Positions 1-6,394 of a stretch of DNA of 11,546 bases are shown here, one piece after another. The notes below the pieces were generated by a model. The model worked only from the letters and a program-made list of their open reading frames with translations. It did not search any database and was not told where the DNA came from. The first letter of the stretch is position 1; each line of letters starts with the position of its first letter. A program made the translations under genes and the position numbers. The DNA comes from Prevotella sp. CAG:1092 (lineage in GTDB: Bacteria > Bacteroidota > Bacteroidia > Bacteroidales > Bacteroidaceae): contig HF994179.1 of the NCBI GenBank assembly GCA_000436915.1, positions 1-11,546 of the forward strand, in the 5' to 3' direction.

Positions 1-31
1 TTTGTTATTCCGCTCGTTTGCACTATCTTTG
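1..31 (+). promoter_or_regulatory. Bacteroidota sigma-ABfr-type promoter for the glycosyltransferase operon
   Basis: TTTG at 1-4 matches the -33 element. After exactly 19 nt, TATCTTTG at 24-31 matches the -7 element TAnnTTTG used by the primary sigma factor of Bacteroidota. The expected transcription start is about 5-8 nt further on, leaving a leader of roughly 15 nt before the ATG at 54. The -33 element touches the window edge, so upstream context is unseen. Confidence 0.7.
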
Positions 32-53
32 TAAAAAATATAAGATTTATAAT

Positions 54-1112
54 ATGAGATACTCCATAATAGTACCTGTATACAATCGACCAGACGAAGT
101 TGACGAACTACTCGAAAGCTTGACAAAACAAAGTGTTAAGGATTTCGAAGTCATTATCGTGGAGGATGGAAGTAGCATTCCATGTAAAGAGGTTTGCGAC
201 AAATATGCAGGCAAACTCGACTTACATTATTATAACAAGCCCAACAGCGGACCAGGGCAGAGCCGCAACTATGGTGCAGAGAGAGCTAATGGCGAGTATA
301 TGATAGTGCTCGACTCTGATGTGGTGTTGCCTACAGACTATATCAAAGCCATCAACGCAGAGCTTGATAGAGAACATGCTGATGCTTTCGGCGGACCTGA
401 CGAGGCTCACTCTTCATTCACCGACACTCAGAAGGCAATATCGTATTCTATGACTTCGTTCTTTACGACTGGCGGTATTCGTGGCGGCAAGAAGAAGCTC
501 GACAAATTCTATCCTCGCTCATTCAACATGGGAATAAGCAAAAAGGCTTATATGGCATTAGGAGGATTCTCGAAGATGAGATTCGGAGAAGACATCGACT
601 TCTCTATCCGCATATTCAAAGCTGGATATAAATGTCGCCTTTTCCCAGAGGCATGGGTATGGCATAAGCGCCGCACCGACTTCCACAAATTCTGGCGACA
701 GGTATATAATAGTGGTATCGCACGCATAAACCTATATAAGAAATATCCAGAGAGCTTGAAAATTGTTCACTTATTGCCAATGGTTTTCACTCTTGGCATC
801 TTTGGCACCATAGCCATATGGGCATTGGGATTATTCATGTTCAACTTCGGTCCCGACCATATGAATCAATCTATAGGTTTTGCAGTTATGGAACTTGCTA
901 TGCTTTGCACATTCTTCATTCTGCTATACTGCATAGCTCTATTCACAGATAGCACACGAAAGAACCACAGCTTGAAGATTGGAGCGCTGAGCGTGGTGTC
1001 GGCATTCATACAGTTGATGGGCTACGGATGTGGATTCTTAAACGCATGGTGGCGTCGATGTGTGCTTGGCAAGAGTGAGTTTGCTGCTTTCGAAAAAACA
1101 TTCTATAAATAA
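54..1112 (+). CDS. Family 2 glycosyltransferase with C-terminal membrane segments
   Basis: This is probably a membrane-anchored GT-A fold enzyme that transfers a sugar from a nucleotide donor to an envelope or surface glycan. The exact substrate cannot be read from sequence. The 352-residue protein opens with the GT2 core (SIIVPVYNRPDEV, residues 4-16, and the EDGSS block near 37-41). It has a DxD-type metal site DSD at 87-89, a GED acceptor-side acidic motif at 178-180, and a WHKRR block at 203-207 like the QxxRW region. Three hydrophobic stretches follow at about 240-265, 276-298 and 310-328. I chose the ATG at 54 rather than an in-frame upstream ATG at 18, because the earlier one lies inside the promoter and the GT2 core starts directly after residue 1 of the shorter form. 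radC follows after 20 bp, so the two are probably co-transcribed. Confidence 0.88.
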   Translation: MRYSIIVPVYNRPDEVDELLESLTKQSVKDFEVIIVEDGSSIPCKEVCDKYAGKLDLHYYNKPNSGPGQSRNYGAERANGEYMIVLDSDVVLPTDYIKAINAELDREHADAFGGPDEAHSSFTDTQKAISYSMTSFFTTGGIRGGKKKLDKFYPRSFNMGISKKAYMALGGFSKMRFGEDIDFSIRIFKAGYKCRLFPEAWVWHKRRTDFHKFWRQVYNSGIARINLYKKYPESLKIVHLLPMVFTLGIFGTIAIWALGLFMFNFGPDHMNQSIGFAVMELAMLCTFFILLYCIALFTDSTRKNHSLKIGALSVVSAFIQLMGYGCGFLNAWWRRCVLGKSEFAAFEKTFYK

Positions 1113-1132
1113 AGGTACAGGAGTTTCGACCA

Positions 1133-1828
1133 ATGAACGATATACAGAAACTGAATATCAACGAATGGGCAGAAGAAGACCGTCCAAGGGAGAAACTCAT
1201 GGCAAAAGGAGCAAATATGCTTACCGATGCCGAGTTGCTCGCTATACTTATCGGTTCGGGTTCTACTAAAGAGAGTGCCGTAGACTTGATGAAGAGAGTG
1301 TTGAACTCTTGCGACAACAACCTAAATTCGCTTGGCAAGATGTCGCAACACGAGCTAATGGAGTTTAATGGCATAGGAGAAGCAAAGGCTATCACGATAT
1401 TAGCAGCTTGCGAGCTGGGCAAACGACGTGCTGCTTGCGCACCAAAGGAACGAGCAGATATGGGTAGCGCTACTGCCATCTACGAGTATATGCACCCCAA
1501 GATGCAAGATCTCGACATGGAAGAAGCGTGGGTGTTGCTTATGAATCAAAACTTTAAGCTTATAAAGGCTGCCAGGATAAGTCATGGTGGCATCAGCGAA
1601 ACGGCAATAGACGTAAGAGTGGTGATGAGAGAAGCTATACTGAACAATGCTACAGTAATAGCCATTTGCCACAACCATCCGAGTAATAACAACAAACCAA
1701 GTCGTATGGACGACCAGATAACAAAAAAGATAAAGGATGCCTGCGAAACCATGCGACTATACTTCCTCGACCATATAATAGTGTGCGACGGGAAATATTA
1801 TAGCTATAGAGAAGAAGGAAAACTATAA
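1133..1828 (+). CDS. radC: RadC-family JAB/MPN domain protein
   Basis: At 231 residues it has the normal RadC length and two-part layout. An N-terminal helix-hairpin-helix-like region (about 1-105) contains the family signature RPREKLMAKG near 17-26 and the FNGIGEAKA turn near 78-86. A C-terminal JAMM/MPN domain carries H180-x-H182 in HNHPS and D193 as zinc ligands, with a plausible catalytic acid at E156. The C-terminal LDHIIVCDGKYYSYRE block is typical of the family. RadC was named as a DNA repair protein, but that role has been doubted, and the fold suggests a metal-dependent peptidase or nuclease; its function is unsettled. It sits between the glycosyltransferase (20 bp upstream) and the DUF59 gene (9 bp downstream), so it is probably mid-operon. 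Confidence 0.9.
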   Translation: MNDIQKLNINEWAEEDRPREKLMAKGANMLTDAELLAILIGSGSTKESAVDLMKRVLNSCDNNLNSLGKMSQHELMEFNGIGEAKAITILAACELGKRRAACAPKERADMGSATAIYEYMHPKMQDLDMEEAWVLLMNQNFKLIKAARISHGGISETAIDVRVVMREAILNNATVIAICHNHPSNNNKPSRMDDQITKKIKDACETMRLYFLDHIIVCDGKYYSYREEGKL

Positions 1829-1837
1829 AAAAATATT

Positions 1838-2158
1838 ATGACACAAGAAGAAAAGACACAGATAGAAGAGAGAATAGTAGACGTACTGAAGACTGTTTAT
1901 GACCCTGAGATTCCAGTAGACATCTGGAACCTCGGCATGATATACAAGATTGACGTGCAGGACGATGGCAACGTGGAGCTTGATATGACTTTCACCGCTC
2001 CTTCATGCCCAGCTGCCGACTTCATACTCGAAGATGTAAGAACAAAAGTGGAGAGCGTGACAGGGGTGAAATCTGCTAACGTGAACCTCGTTTTCGAACC
2101 TGCATGGGACCAGAGCATGATGAGCGAAGAAGCCCGTGTGGAACTTGGATTTGAATAA
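1838..2158 (+). CDS. MIP18/DUF59 family iron-sulfur cluster assembly protein (SufT/PaaD-like)
   Basis: This small (106-residue) single-domain protein belongs to the family that helps mature Fe-S proteins, often tied to the SUF pathway; members are frequently mis-annotated as DNA methyltransferases. Visible hallmarks are the N-terminal YDPEIPVDIWNLGMIY block (residues 21-36), the TFTAPSCPAADF block with the conserved cysteine near residue 57, and the end FEPAWDQSMMSEEAR. The length is normal and the frame intact. The gene starts 9 bp after radC and is probably translated from the same message. No other suf gene is in view, so it works away from its usual partners here. The paralog cannot be fixed further than family level. 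Confidence 0.88.
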   Translation: MTQEEKTQIEERIVDVLKTVYDPEIPVDIWNLGMIYKIDVQDDGNVELDMTFTAPSCPAADFILEDVRTKVESVTGVKSANVNLVFEPAWDQSMMSEEARVELGFE

Positions 2159-2211
2159 CACTAACTCTCCCACCATATTATATATAATAAGGTATATAAA
2201 GCATAAGCACT

Positions 2212-2976
2212 ATGAAGAACGTATATTTCCTCAGCGATGCCCACTTAGGCTCACTTGCCATTGAGCATAGCCGCATGCAAGAGCGACGACTGGTGCGTTT
2301 CCTCGACACCATAAAGAACAAGGCTGCCGCCATTTATTTCCTTGGCGACATGTTTGACTTTTGGGACGAATATAAATATGTAGTGCCAAAAGGCTACACG
2401 CGCTTTCTTGGAAAGGTTTCGGAACTGACTGACATGGGAGTGGAAGTACACTTCTTTACTGGCAACCACGACATCTGGACCTATGGCTACTTGGAAGAAG
2501 AATGCGGCATGAAGGTGCACACCAAGCCTGAGACGGTAGAGATATACGACAAAGTGTTCTACCTTGCTCATGGCGATGGACTTGGCGACCCGGACAATAA
2601 GTTTAAGCTACTACGCAAAGTGTTCCACAATCGCTTTTGCCAACGATTGCTCAACTTCGCACATCCTTGGTGGGGCATGCAGTTGGGACTAAACTGGGCA
2701 AAGCATTCCAGACTAAAGCGTACTGATGGTAAGGAACTACCTTACATGGGTGAGAATAAGGAATATCTGGTATTATATACAAAAGAGTATATGAAAACTC
2801 ATCCGGAAATAGACTATTTCCTATATGGTCATCGACATATAGAACTCGACATTATGCTTAGCCGTAAATCAAGAATGATGATTCTCGGTGATTGGATATG
2901 GCAGTTTACCTACGCAGTATTCGATGGCGAACACATGTTCTTAGAAGAATACGTAGAAGGCGAAAGCCAACCGTAG
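2212..2976 (+). CDS. lpxH: UDP-2,3-diacylglucosamine diphosphatase (LpxH-type metallophosphoesterase)
   Basis: It hydrolyses UDP-2,3-diacylglucosamine to lipid X and UMP, step four of lipid A synthesis, at the cytoplasmic face of the inner membrane. The 254-residue protein shows the full calcineurin-type metal set: D9 and H11 in SDAH, GD at 45-46 with D49, GNHD at 84-87, HGD at 120-122 and GHRH at 206-209. The central insertion at about 130-165 (FHNRFCQRLLNFAHPWWGM) matches the LpxH lipid-binding cap seen in Bacteroidetes homologues. It lies 53 bp after the DUF59 gene with no -7 TAnnTTTG box in the gap, so it is probably the last gene of the operon. A long hairpin begins 2 bp after the stop codon. 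A general metallophosphoesterase is a less likely alternative because of the cap. Confidence 0.88.
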   Translation: MKNVYFLSDAHLGSLAIEHSRMQERRLVRFLDTIKNKAAAIYFLGDMFDFWDEYKYVVPKGYTRFLGKVSELTDMGVEVHFFTGNHDIWTYGYLEEECGMKVHTKPETVEIYDKVFYLAHGDGLGDPDNKFKLLRKVFHNRFCQRLLNFAHPWWGMQLGLNWAKHSRLKRTDGKELPYMGENKEYLVLYTKEYMKTHPEIDYFLYGHRHIELDIMLSRKSRMMILGDWIWQFTYAVFDGEHMFLEEYVEGESQP

Positions 2977-2978
2977 GA

Positions 2979-3076
2979 AAGTGAAGAGTGAAGAACGAAG
3001 AGTGAAGAATCCAAATGTTTAATAGCTTATTATAAAGCTAATTGATTCTTCACTATTCGTTCTTCACTCTTCACTT
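2979..3076. terminator. Long near-perfect hairpin between convergent genes, probably bidirectional terminator
   Basis: Two 33-nt arms (2979-3011 and 3044-3076) are inverted copies with a single mismatch. The 32-nt loop contains its own smaller stem, TAGCTT (3023-3028) with AAGCTA (3035-3040). The arms are made of GTGAAGA/TCTTCAC units. It fills nearly all of the gap between lpxH and the oppositely transcribed sugar kinase. There is no clean T-tract on either side, so intrinsic termination is likely but not certain; it could also stabilise 3' ends. Confidence 0.65.
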
Positions 3077-3097
3077 AAATTCTTCACTCTTCACTTA
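3060..3097. repeat. Tandem 18-bp TTCTTCACTCTTCACTTA units
   Basis: An 18-bp unit occurs identically at 3060-3077 and 3080-3097, giving a 20-bp period. The first unit overlaps the right arm of the hairpin. A degraded related unit starts at 3047, and inverted versions make up the left arm at 2981-3008. It ends 3 bp before the sugar kinase stop codon. Confidence 0.8.
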
Positions 3098-3100
3098 GTT

Positions 3101-4144
3101 TTATCTCTCTATGCGACCATTAGCATTACCCATATTGGTAATAATCTCGTCCTCAGTAACGAGGTTTTGGTCGCCAGGAACAGTATTCTTTATTGCACTT
3201 GCAGACAAAGCGAAGTCAAGACAACGCTGATCATCATCAGCCCACTTCTGACGCGCATGGATAAAGGCAGCAACAAAGGCATCGCCGACACCCATAGGAT
3301 CTATAATTGGCTGAATATCATAGATTCGTGTGGTATATAGCTTTCCTTCGGCATAGAGAACACCTGTAAGTGTGTGATGAGCAGAGGTAATCTGGTTGCG
3401 AAGAGCCATGAGCATACGACGGCAACGTGGAAACTGATGTTGCAACTGCTTGAAATAAGCCTCATAAGCAGCTTTATCTATCTCGTAGTTAGTATCCAAA
3501 GCTTTAAAAGGAATATGCTTTAGTCCACTTGCAACTTCCCATTCATTCTGGTCGCCAAATACAAAGCCACTATATTCTACCAACTTACGCAATGTAGAAG
3601 GAGCATCTGCACCATCATATTTCCAAAGATTCTTTCGATAGTTAATATCACAGGTTATCTCTACGCCCATAGAGTCAGCCAACTGTACAGCATCCAAAGT
3701 TGTATCAAGAGCATCTTGACTCATAGCGCAAGTTATACCAGAGCAATGGAATATCGACGCATCCTTGAATACTGCAGTCCAATCAATATCATTACGCTTG
3801 AGAGTACAGAACGAAGAATCATTGCGGTCGTATACCACCAATGAATTACGCATAGCTGCAGCCGATTCAAAATAATACGCACCAAGTCTGTCGCCACCTC
3901 TTACTATATGATTGGTATTCAATCCGAACTGCTTTAAGTGCATCAGTGCTGCATTACCCATAGCATTGTTTGGCACACGAGTAACATACTCCACATTGTC
4001 GCCAAGACAAGCCAACGATACAGCGACATTAGCCTCAGAACCTCCAAAATTGGCTTCCATCACATGGCCTTGACCAAGACGTTGATAACCCGACTTAGAT
4101 AGTCGCAACAATATCTCTCCGAAAGTAACAATCTTCTTGTTCAT
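3101..4144 (-). CDS. kdgK: PfkB-family sugar kinase, probably 2-dehydro-3-deoxygluconokinase
   Basis: The protein (347 residues, normal for the group) is a ribokinase-fold enzyme that phosphorylates a small sugar with ATP. The closest type I recognise is KdgK, which makes KDPG (2-dehydro-3-deoxy-6-phosphogluconate) from 2-dehydro-3-deoxygluconate, the product of uronate and pectin breakdown. The N-terminal FGEILLRLS and the GGSEANVAVSLACLG substrate motif (34-48) fit, as do the internal LRNQITSAHH block (248-257) and the anion-hole/catalytic motif DPMGVGD (282-288, base D288, where many family members have GAGD). No aldolase (kdgA) or uronate gene adjoins it, so the substrate is inferred from resemblance alone; fructokinase-like activity is possible. 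The gene starts 11 bp after the hepT relic, and I saw no TAnnTTTG box within about 250 bp upstream. It may therefore be read from the mntA promoter. Confidence 0.75.
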   Translation of the reverse strand: MNKKIVTFGEILLRLSKSGYQRLGQGHVMEANFGGSEANVAVSLACLGDNVEYVTRVPNNAMGNAALMHLKQFGLNTNHIVRGGDRLGAYYFESAAAMRNSLVVYDRNDSSFCTLKRNDIDWTAVFKDASIFHCSGITCAMSQDALDTTLDAVQLADSMGVEITCDINYRKNLWKYDGADAPSTLRKLVEYSGFVFGDQNEWEVASGLKHIPFKALDTNYEIDKAAYEAYFKQLQHQFPRCRRMLMALRNQITSAHHTLTGVLYAEGKLYTTRIYDIQPIIDPMGVGDAFVAAFIHARQKWADDDQRCLDFALSASAIKNTVPGDQNLVTEDEIITNMGNANGRIER

Positions 4145-4155
4145 ATTATTTTTAT

Positions 4156-4387
4156 TTATTCTTCACTATATTCAAGTTCAGCTATATAAGCTTGTATTTG
4201 TTGCTTAAGCACAGGAATATCATCTTCTATGACCAACCACATGATTTCAACATCCACAGCAAAATAGTCATGAACTAAAATATGTCGCAAGTTTCTGTTT
4301 CGACATACCATCAGTATACTCCTCAATCTTATCAATTGCAGCAAGAATATGCTTCAATCGTCCCTTATCTCTAACTTTTTCTCTCAT
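4156..4387 (-). pseudogene. hepT: HepT-like HEPN RNase toxin, inactivated by an internal out-of-frame deletion
   Basis: Reading from the ATG at 4387, the frame gives MREKVRDKGRLKHILAAIDK then IEEYTDGMSKQKL, the usual HepT/DUF86 N terminus, and then runs into a TGA at 4268-4270. A second frame picks up at about 4288 with RHILVHDYFAVDVEIMW and continues to the stop at 4156-4158, which is the usual HepT C terminus. Together the parts would give about 77 codons, whereas the family has about 115. Roughly 40 central codons, including the expected IGEAA block, are missing, and the two halves are out of frame by one base. The RX4HXY motif (RHILVHDY), which holds the HEPN RNase catalytic residues and the tyrosine AMPylated by MntA, survives in the second half. 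The start overlaps the mntA end by 17 nt, the normal arrangement for this toxin-antitoxin pair. Confidence 0.82.
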
Positions 4388-4664
4388 AGACAAGTATTTT
4401 ATCACGATTAGCGCTCTCTGAGGCAAAAGGCAGAAGCTGTCCTTCTCTTACCATATCAACAGGGCGATTAAGGCGATCTTCCAAATCACAAATCATTTCA
4501 AAAAAGCCTAAACCTAAACGAGCATTGGGGGAAAGAGCTACAATAATATCAATATCGCTATCAGCCCTTTCCTCACCACGAGAAAAGGAACCGAATACCC
4601 AAGCTTTATCGACTGGCTTTGACTTAAAGTATTCACTTATAATATTTACAACATTTGTATCCAT
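4371..4664 (-). CDS. mntA: MntA-like minimal nucleotidyltransferase antitoxin
   Basis: This is the antitoxin of a type VII HepT/MntA system. In studied examples it transfers AMP groups from ATP to a tyrosine of the HepT toxin and silences it. The 97-residue protein has a complete GSx10DxD nucleotidyltransferase signature: G25-S26 in VFGSFSRGE, then D37 and D39 in DSDID. RLNRPVDMV near 64-72 is the conserved third strand with a further acidic residue. The length is normal and the frame intact, although its partner hepT is broken. A candidate -7 promoter box lies 40 bp upstream. With the toxin dead, the gene is either a leftover or has gained another partner. Confidence 0.87.
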   Translation of the reverse strand: MDTNVVNIISEYFKSKPVDKAWVFGSFSRGEERADSDIDIIVALSPNARLGLGFFEMICDLEDRLNRPVDMVREGQLLPFASESANRDKILVYERKS

Positions 4665-4703
4665 AATGCTTTTACCCGTTGAATAATACTATGTAAGCTA
4701 CTG

Positions 4704-4711
4704 CAAATATA
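4704..4711 (-). promoter_or_regulatory. Candidate -7 box for mntA
   Basis: On the minus strand this reads TATATTTG, a match to TAnnTTTG, 40 bp upstream of the mntA start. No TTTG is seen at the expected 19-21 nt further upstream, so only half of the promoter is supported. Confidence 0.4.
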
Positions 4712-4798
4712 CAACTTATATTTATTATTAAGAAGTATAACTTGAAAAACTTTTCTTTTAAGCCGAAATAGTCAAAACAAATATTGCTAATTATGAAT

Positions 4799-4836
4799 AA
4801 AAAAAGAGGATGCTCTTACGAAAAAGAGCATCCTCT
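4799..4836 (-). terminator. Rho-independent terminator after ackA
   Basis: A perfect 13-bp stem (4805-4817 with 4824-4836) and 6-nt loop is followed, on the minus strand, by seven T residues (4799-4805). It lies about 25 bp past the ackA stop codon and is well formed for ending pta-ackA transcripts. The rest of the gap 4665-4859 is AT-rich, and apart from the mntA -7 box I see nothing else in it. Confidence 0.9.
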
Positions 4837-4967
4837 ATAATATAAAAAGAGGTATATAATTACTTCTTTGTTATCAATTCTACGGTATCGCGAGCGATAA
4901 CGATTTCCTCATCAGTAGGAACAACAACAACCTTTACCTTACTGTCGTCGGTAGAGATGATAGCCTC

Positions 4968-5057
4968 CTTACCACGAACCTTGTCGTTAACTTCCTTGTT
5001 GATCTTGATGCCAAGGAACTCCAAGCCCTTGCAAGACTCCTCACGGAGGTCGGTCTG
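4968..5057 (-). repeat. 90-bp C-terminal ackA module, native copy
   Basis: This is the copy in its expected place near the ackA end, encoding QTDLREESCKGLEFLG and following residues. It pairs with 5316-5405; by eye the two differ at 13 of 90 positions, mostly synonymous third-base changes. Confidence 0.85.
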
Positions 5058-5294
5058 GTTTTCACCAACACCTGCAGTAAATACGATAGCATCTACACCA
5101 CCCATAGCAGCAGCATAAGCACCGATATACTTCTTGATGCGATACTCATACATACGAAGAGCCAACTGAGCCTTTTCGTTACCCTCGTTAGCGGCATTCT
5201 CGATGTCGCGCATATCTGACGAGATACCTGTGATACCAAGCACACCACTCTTCTTGTTCAAGAAGTCAGCCATTTCCTGTGGCTTCATGTTCAA

Positions 5295-5315
5295 CTTCTC
5301 CATCAAGTATGTAAC
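5295..5315 (-). repeat. 21-bp direct repeat bounding the ackA insert, distal copy
   Basis: It encodes VTYLMEK and is identical to 5670-5690. The two copies are 375 bp apart, a multiple of three, and enclose the extra 261-bp copy plus the misplaced 90-bp module. Confidence 0.9.
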
Positions 5316-5405
5316 CTCACCACGAACCTTGTCATTTACTTCCTTGTTAATCTTGATGCCAAGATACTCCAGGTTCTTGCAAGCTTCCTCGCGCAGGTCG
5401 GTCTG
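5316..5405 (-). repeat. 90-bp C-terminal ackA module, misplaced divergent copy
   Basis: It encodes QTDLREEACKNLEYLG and following residues, in the middle of ackA rather than near the end. At about 86% nucleotide identity to 4968-5057 it is not a simple recent copy of that segment and resembles an allele from another strain or species. It joins directly to the 261-bp repeat on one side and to a VTYLMEK-coding stretch on the other. Confidence 0.85.
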
Positions 5406-5665
5406 ATATCGCCACAACGTGAACCCATCATCAAACCTGCCAATGGAGTCAAGCCCATAGAGGTATCCATAACCTTACCATTCAATACGGCAGCGATAGA
5501 ACCACCATTACCGATGTGGCAAGTGATAACCTTAGAATTGTTCTGGTCGAGACCAAGAATCTCGCAAACACGCTTAGAAACATAGCGGTGAGAGGTTCCG
5601 TGGAAACCATAGCGACGTACATGATACTTCTCATACAATTCGTAAGGAATTGCATAGAGGTAAGC
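5405..5665 (-). repeat. 261-bp direct repeat inside ackA, extra copy
   Basis: It is identical base for base to 5703-5963 (offset 298 bp). One further mismatch at 5666 is a synonymous change in a Tyr codon, followed by three more matching bases. It encodes YLYAIPYELYEKYHV through SRCGDI in a frame different from the native copy. Confidence 0.95.
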
Positions 5666-5669
5666 GTAG

Positions 5670-5690
5670 CTTCTCCATCAAGTATGTAAC
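5670..5690 (-). repeat. 21-bp direct repeat bounding the ackA insert, proximal copy
   Basis: It is identical to 5295-5315. One crossover between the two copies would remove the insert and join DASAVTYLMEK to LNMKPQEM in frame. Confidence 0.9.
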
Positions 5691-5702
5691 AGCAGAAGCG
5701 TC

Positions 5703-5963
5703 GATATCGCCACAACGTGAACCCATCATCAAACCTGCCAATGGAGTCAAGCCCATAGAGGTATCCATAACCTTACCATTCAATACGGCAGCGATAGAAC
5801 CACCATTACCGATGTGGCAAGTGATAACCTTAGAATTGTTCTGGTCGAGACCAAGAATCTCGCAAACACGCTTAGAAACATAGCGGTGAGAGGTTCCGTG
5901 GAAACCATAGCGACGTACATGATACTTCTCATACAATTCGTAAGGAATTGCATAGAGGTAAGC
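5703..5963 (-). repeat. 261-bp direct repeat inside ackA, native-context copy
   Basis: It is the copy that continues correctly on both sides (FDNAFHSTMPDY before, DASAVTYLMEK after), so it is taken as the original position. It is identical to 5405-5665. Confidence 0.95.
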
Positions 5964-6394
5964 ATAGTCAGGCATTGTGCTGTGGAATGCGTTGTCGAAT
6001 ACGCAAACCTGAGGAAATACCATCCTCTACGCTCTTATCAACGATAACACTCTCTTTGAACTTGTCACCACCCTGTACGACACGGTGTCCTACAGCGTCG
6101 ATTTCCTTCAAGTCCTTGATTGCCCCAAACTCAGGATCGAGCAAGCACTTGAACACGAAGTTCACACCTTCCTTATGGTCAGGCATGTCGTGCATGATAA
6201 TCTTCTTCTCACCGTTTGGCAAGGTTATCTTGATGAAAGCCTCGTCAAGACCGATACGTTCAACACCACCCTGTGCAAGCACAGCTTCGTTGTCCATGTT
6301 GTAGAGCTTGTACTTGATTGACGAGCTTCCGCAGTTTAATACTAATACGTTCATATTTTTTATAAATATTGAATTATGAATGTTGGTTATTGTT

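Larger units (their letters stand above)
4860..6354 (-). pseudogene. ackA: Acetate kinase gene, rearranged and frameshifted
   Basis: Acetate kinase makes acetate and ATP from acetyl phosphate supplied by Pta, which is encoded 40 bp upstream. The natural gene is about 400 codons; this one spans 1495 nt and cannot be read through. In gene order: (1) 6354-6016 encodes residues 1-113 from MNVLVLNCGSSS through GHRVVQGG; (2) about 30 codons, including the expected APLHNP region, are missing at 6014-6016 and the frame shifts; (3) 6014-5670 encodes PQVCVFDNAFH through GSRCGDIDASAVTYLMEK; (4) 5669-5405 jumps back and repeats YAYLYAIPYEL through SRCGDI in another frame; (5) 5405-5316 encodes a C-terminal module QTDLREEACKNLEYLG that belongs later in the gene; (6) 5315-4860 resumes VTYLMEKLNMKP and runs normally to the end, with its own QTDLREESCKGLEFLG copy. 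Every individual segment is well conserved with no drift, which points to a recent event or an assembly error rather than old decay. Confidence 0.9.

Noticed and set aside
1006..1479. Minus-strand open frame of 157 codons across the glycosyltransferase-radC junction
   Set aside because: It overlaps two confidently identified plus-strand genes and shows no recognisable domain.
2176..2189. 14-bp palindrome TATTATATATAATA between the DUF59 gene and lpxH
   Set aside because: It is made only of A and T in an AT-rich gap and is likely by chance; no promoter box or T-tract accompanies it.
2979..3097. CRISPR-like array from regularly spaced TTCTTCACTCTTCAC units
   Set aside because: Units are directly adjacent or inverted, with no unique spacers of 30 nt or so, and no cas genes are nearby.
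5336..5638. A separate small protein gene within ackA (100 codons)
   Set aside because: Its first 77 or so residues are simply the repeated ackA segment and the rest is frame-shifted ackA; it is not an independent gene.
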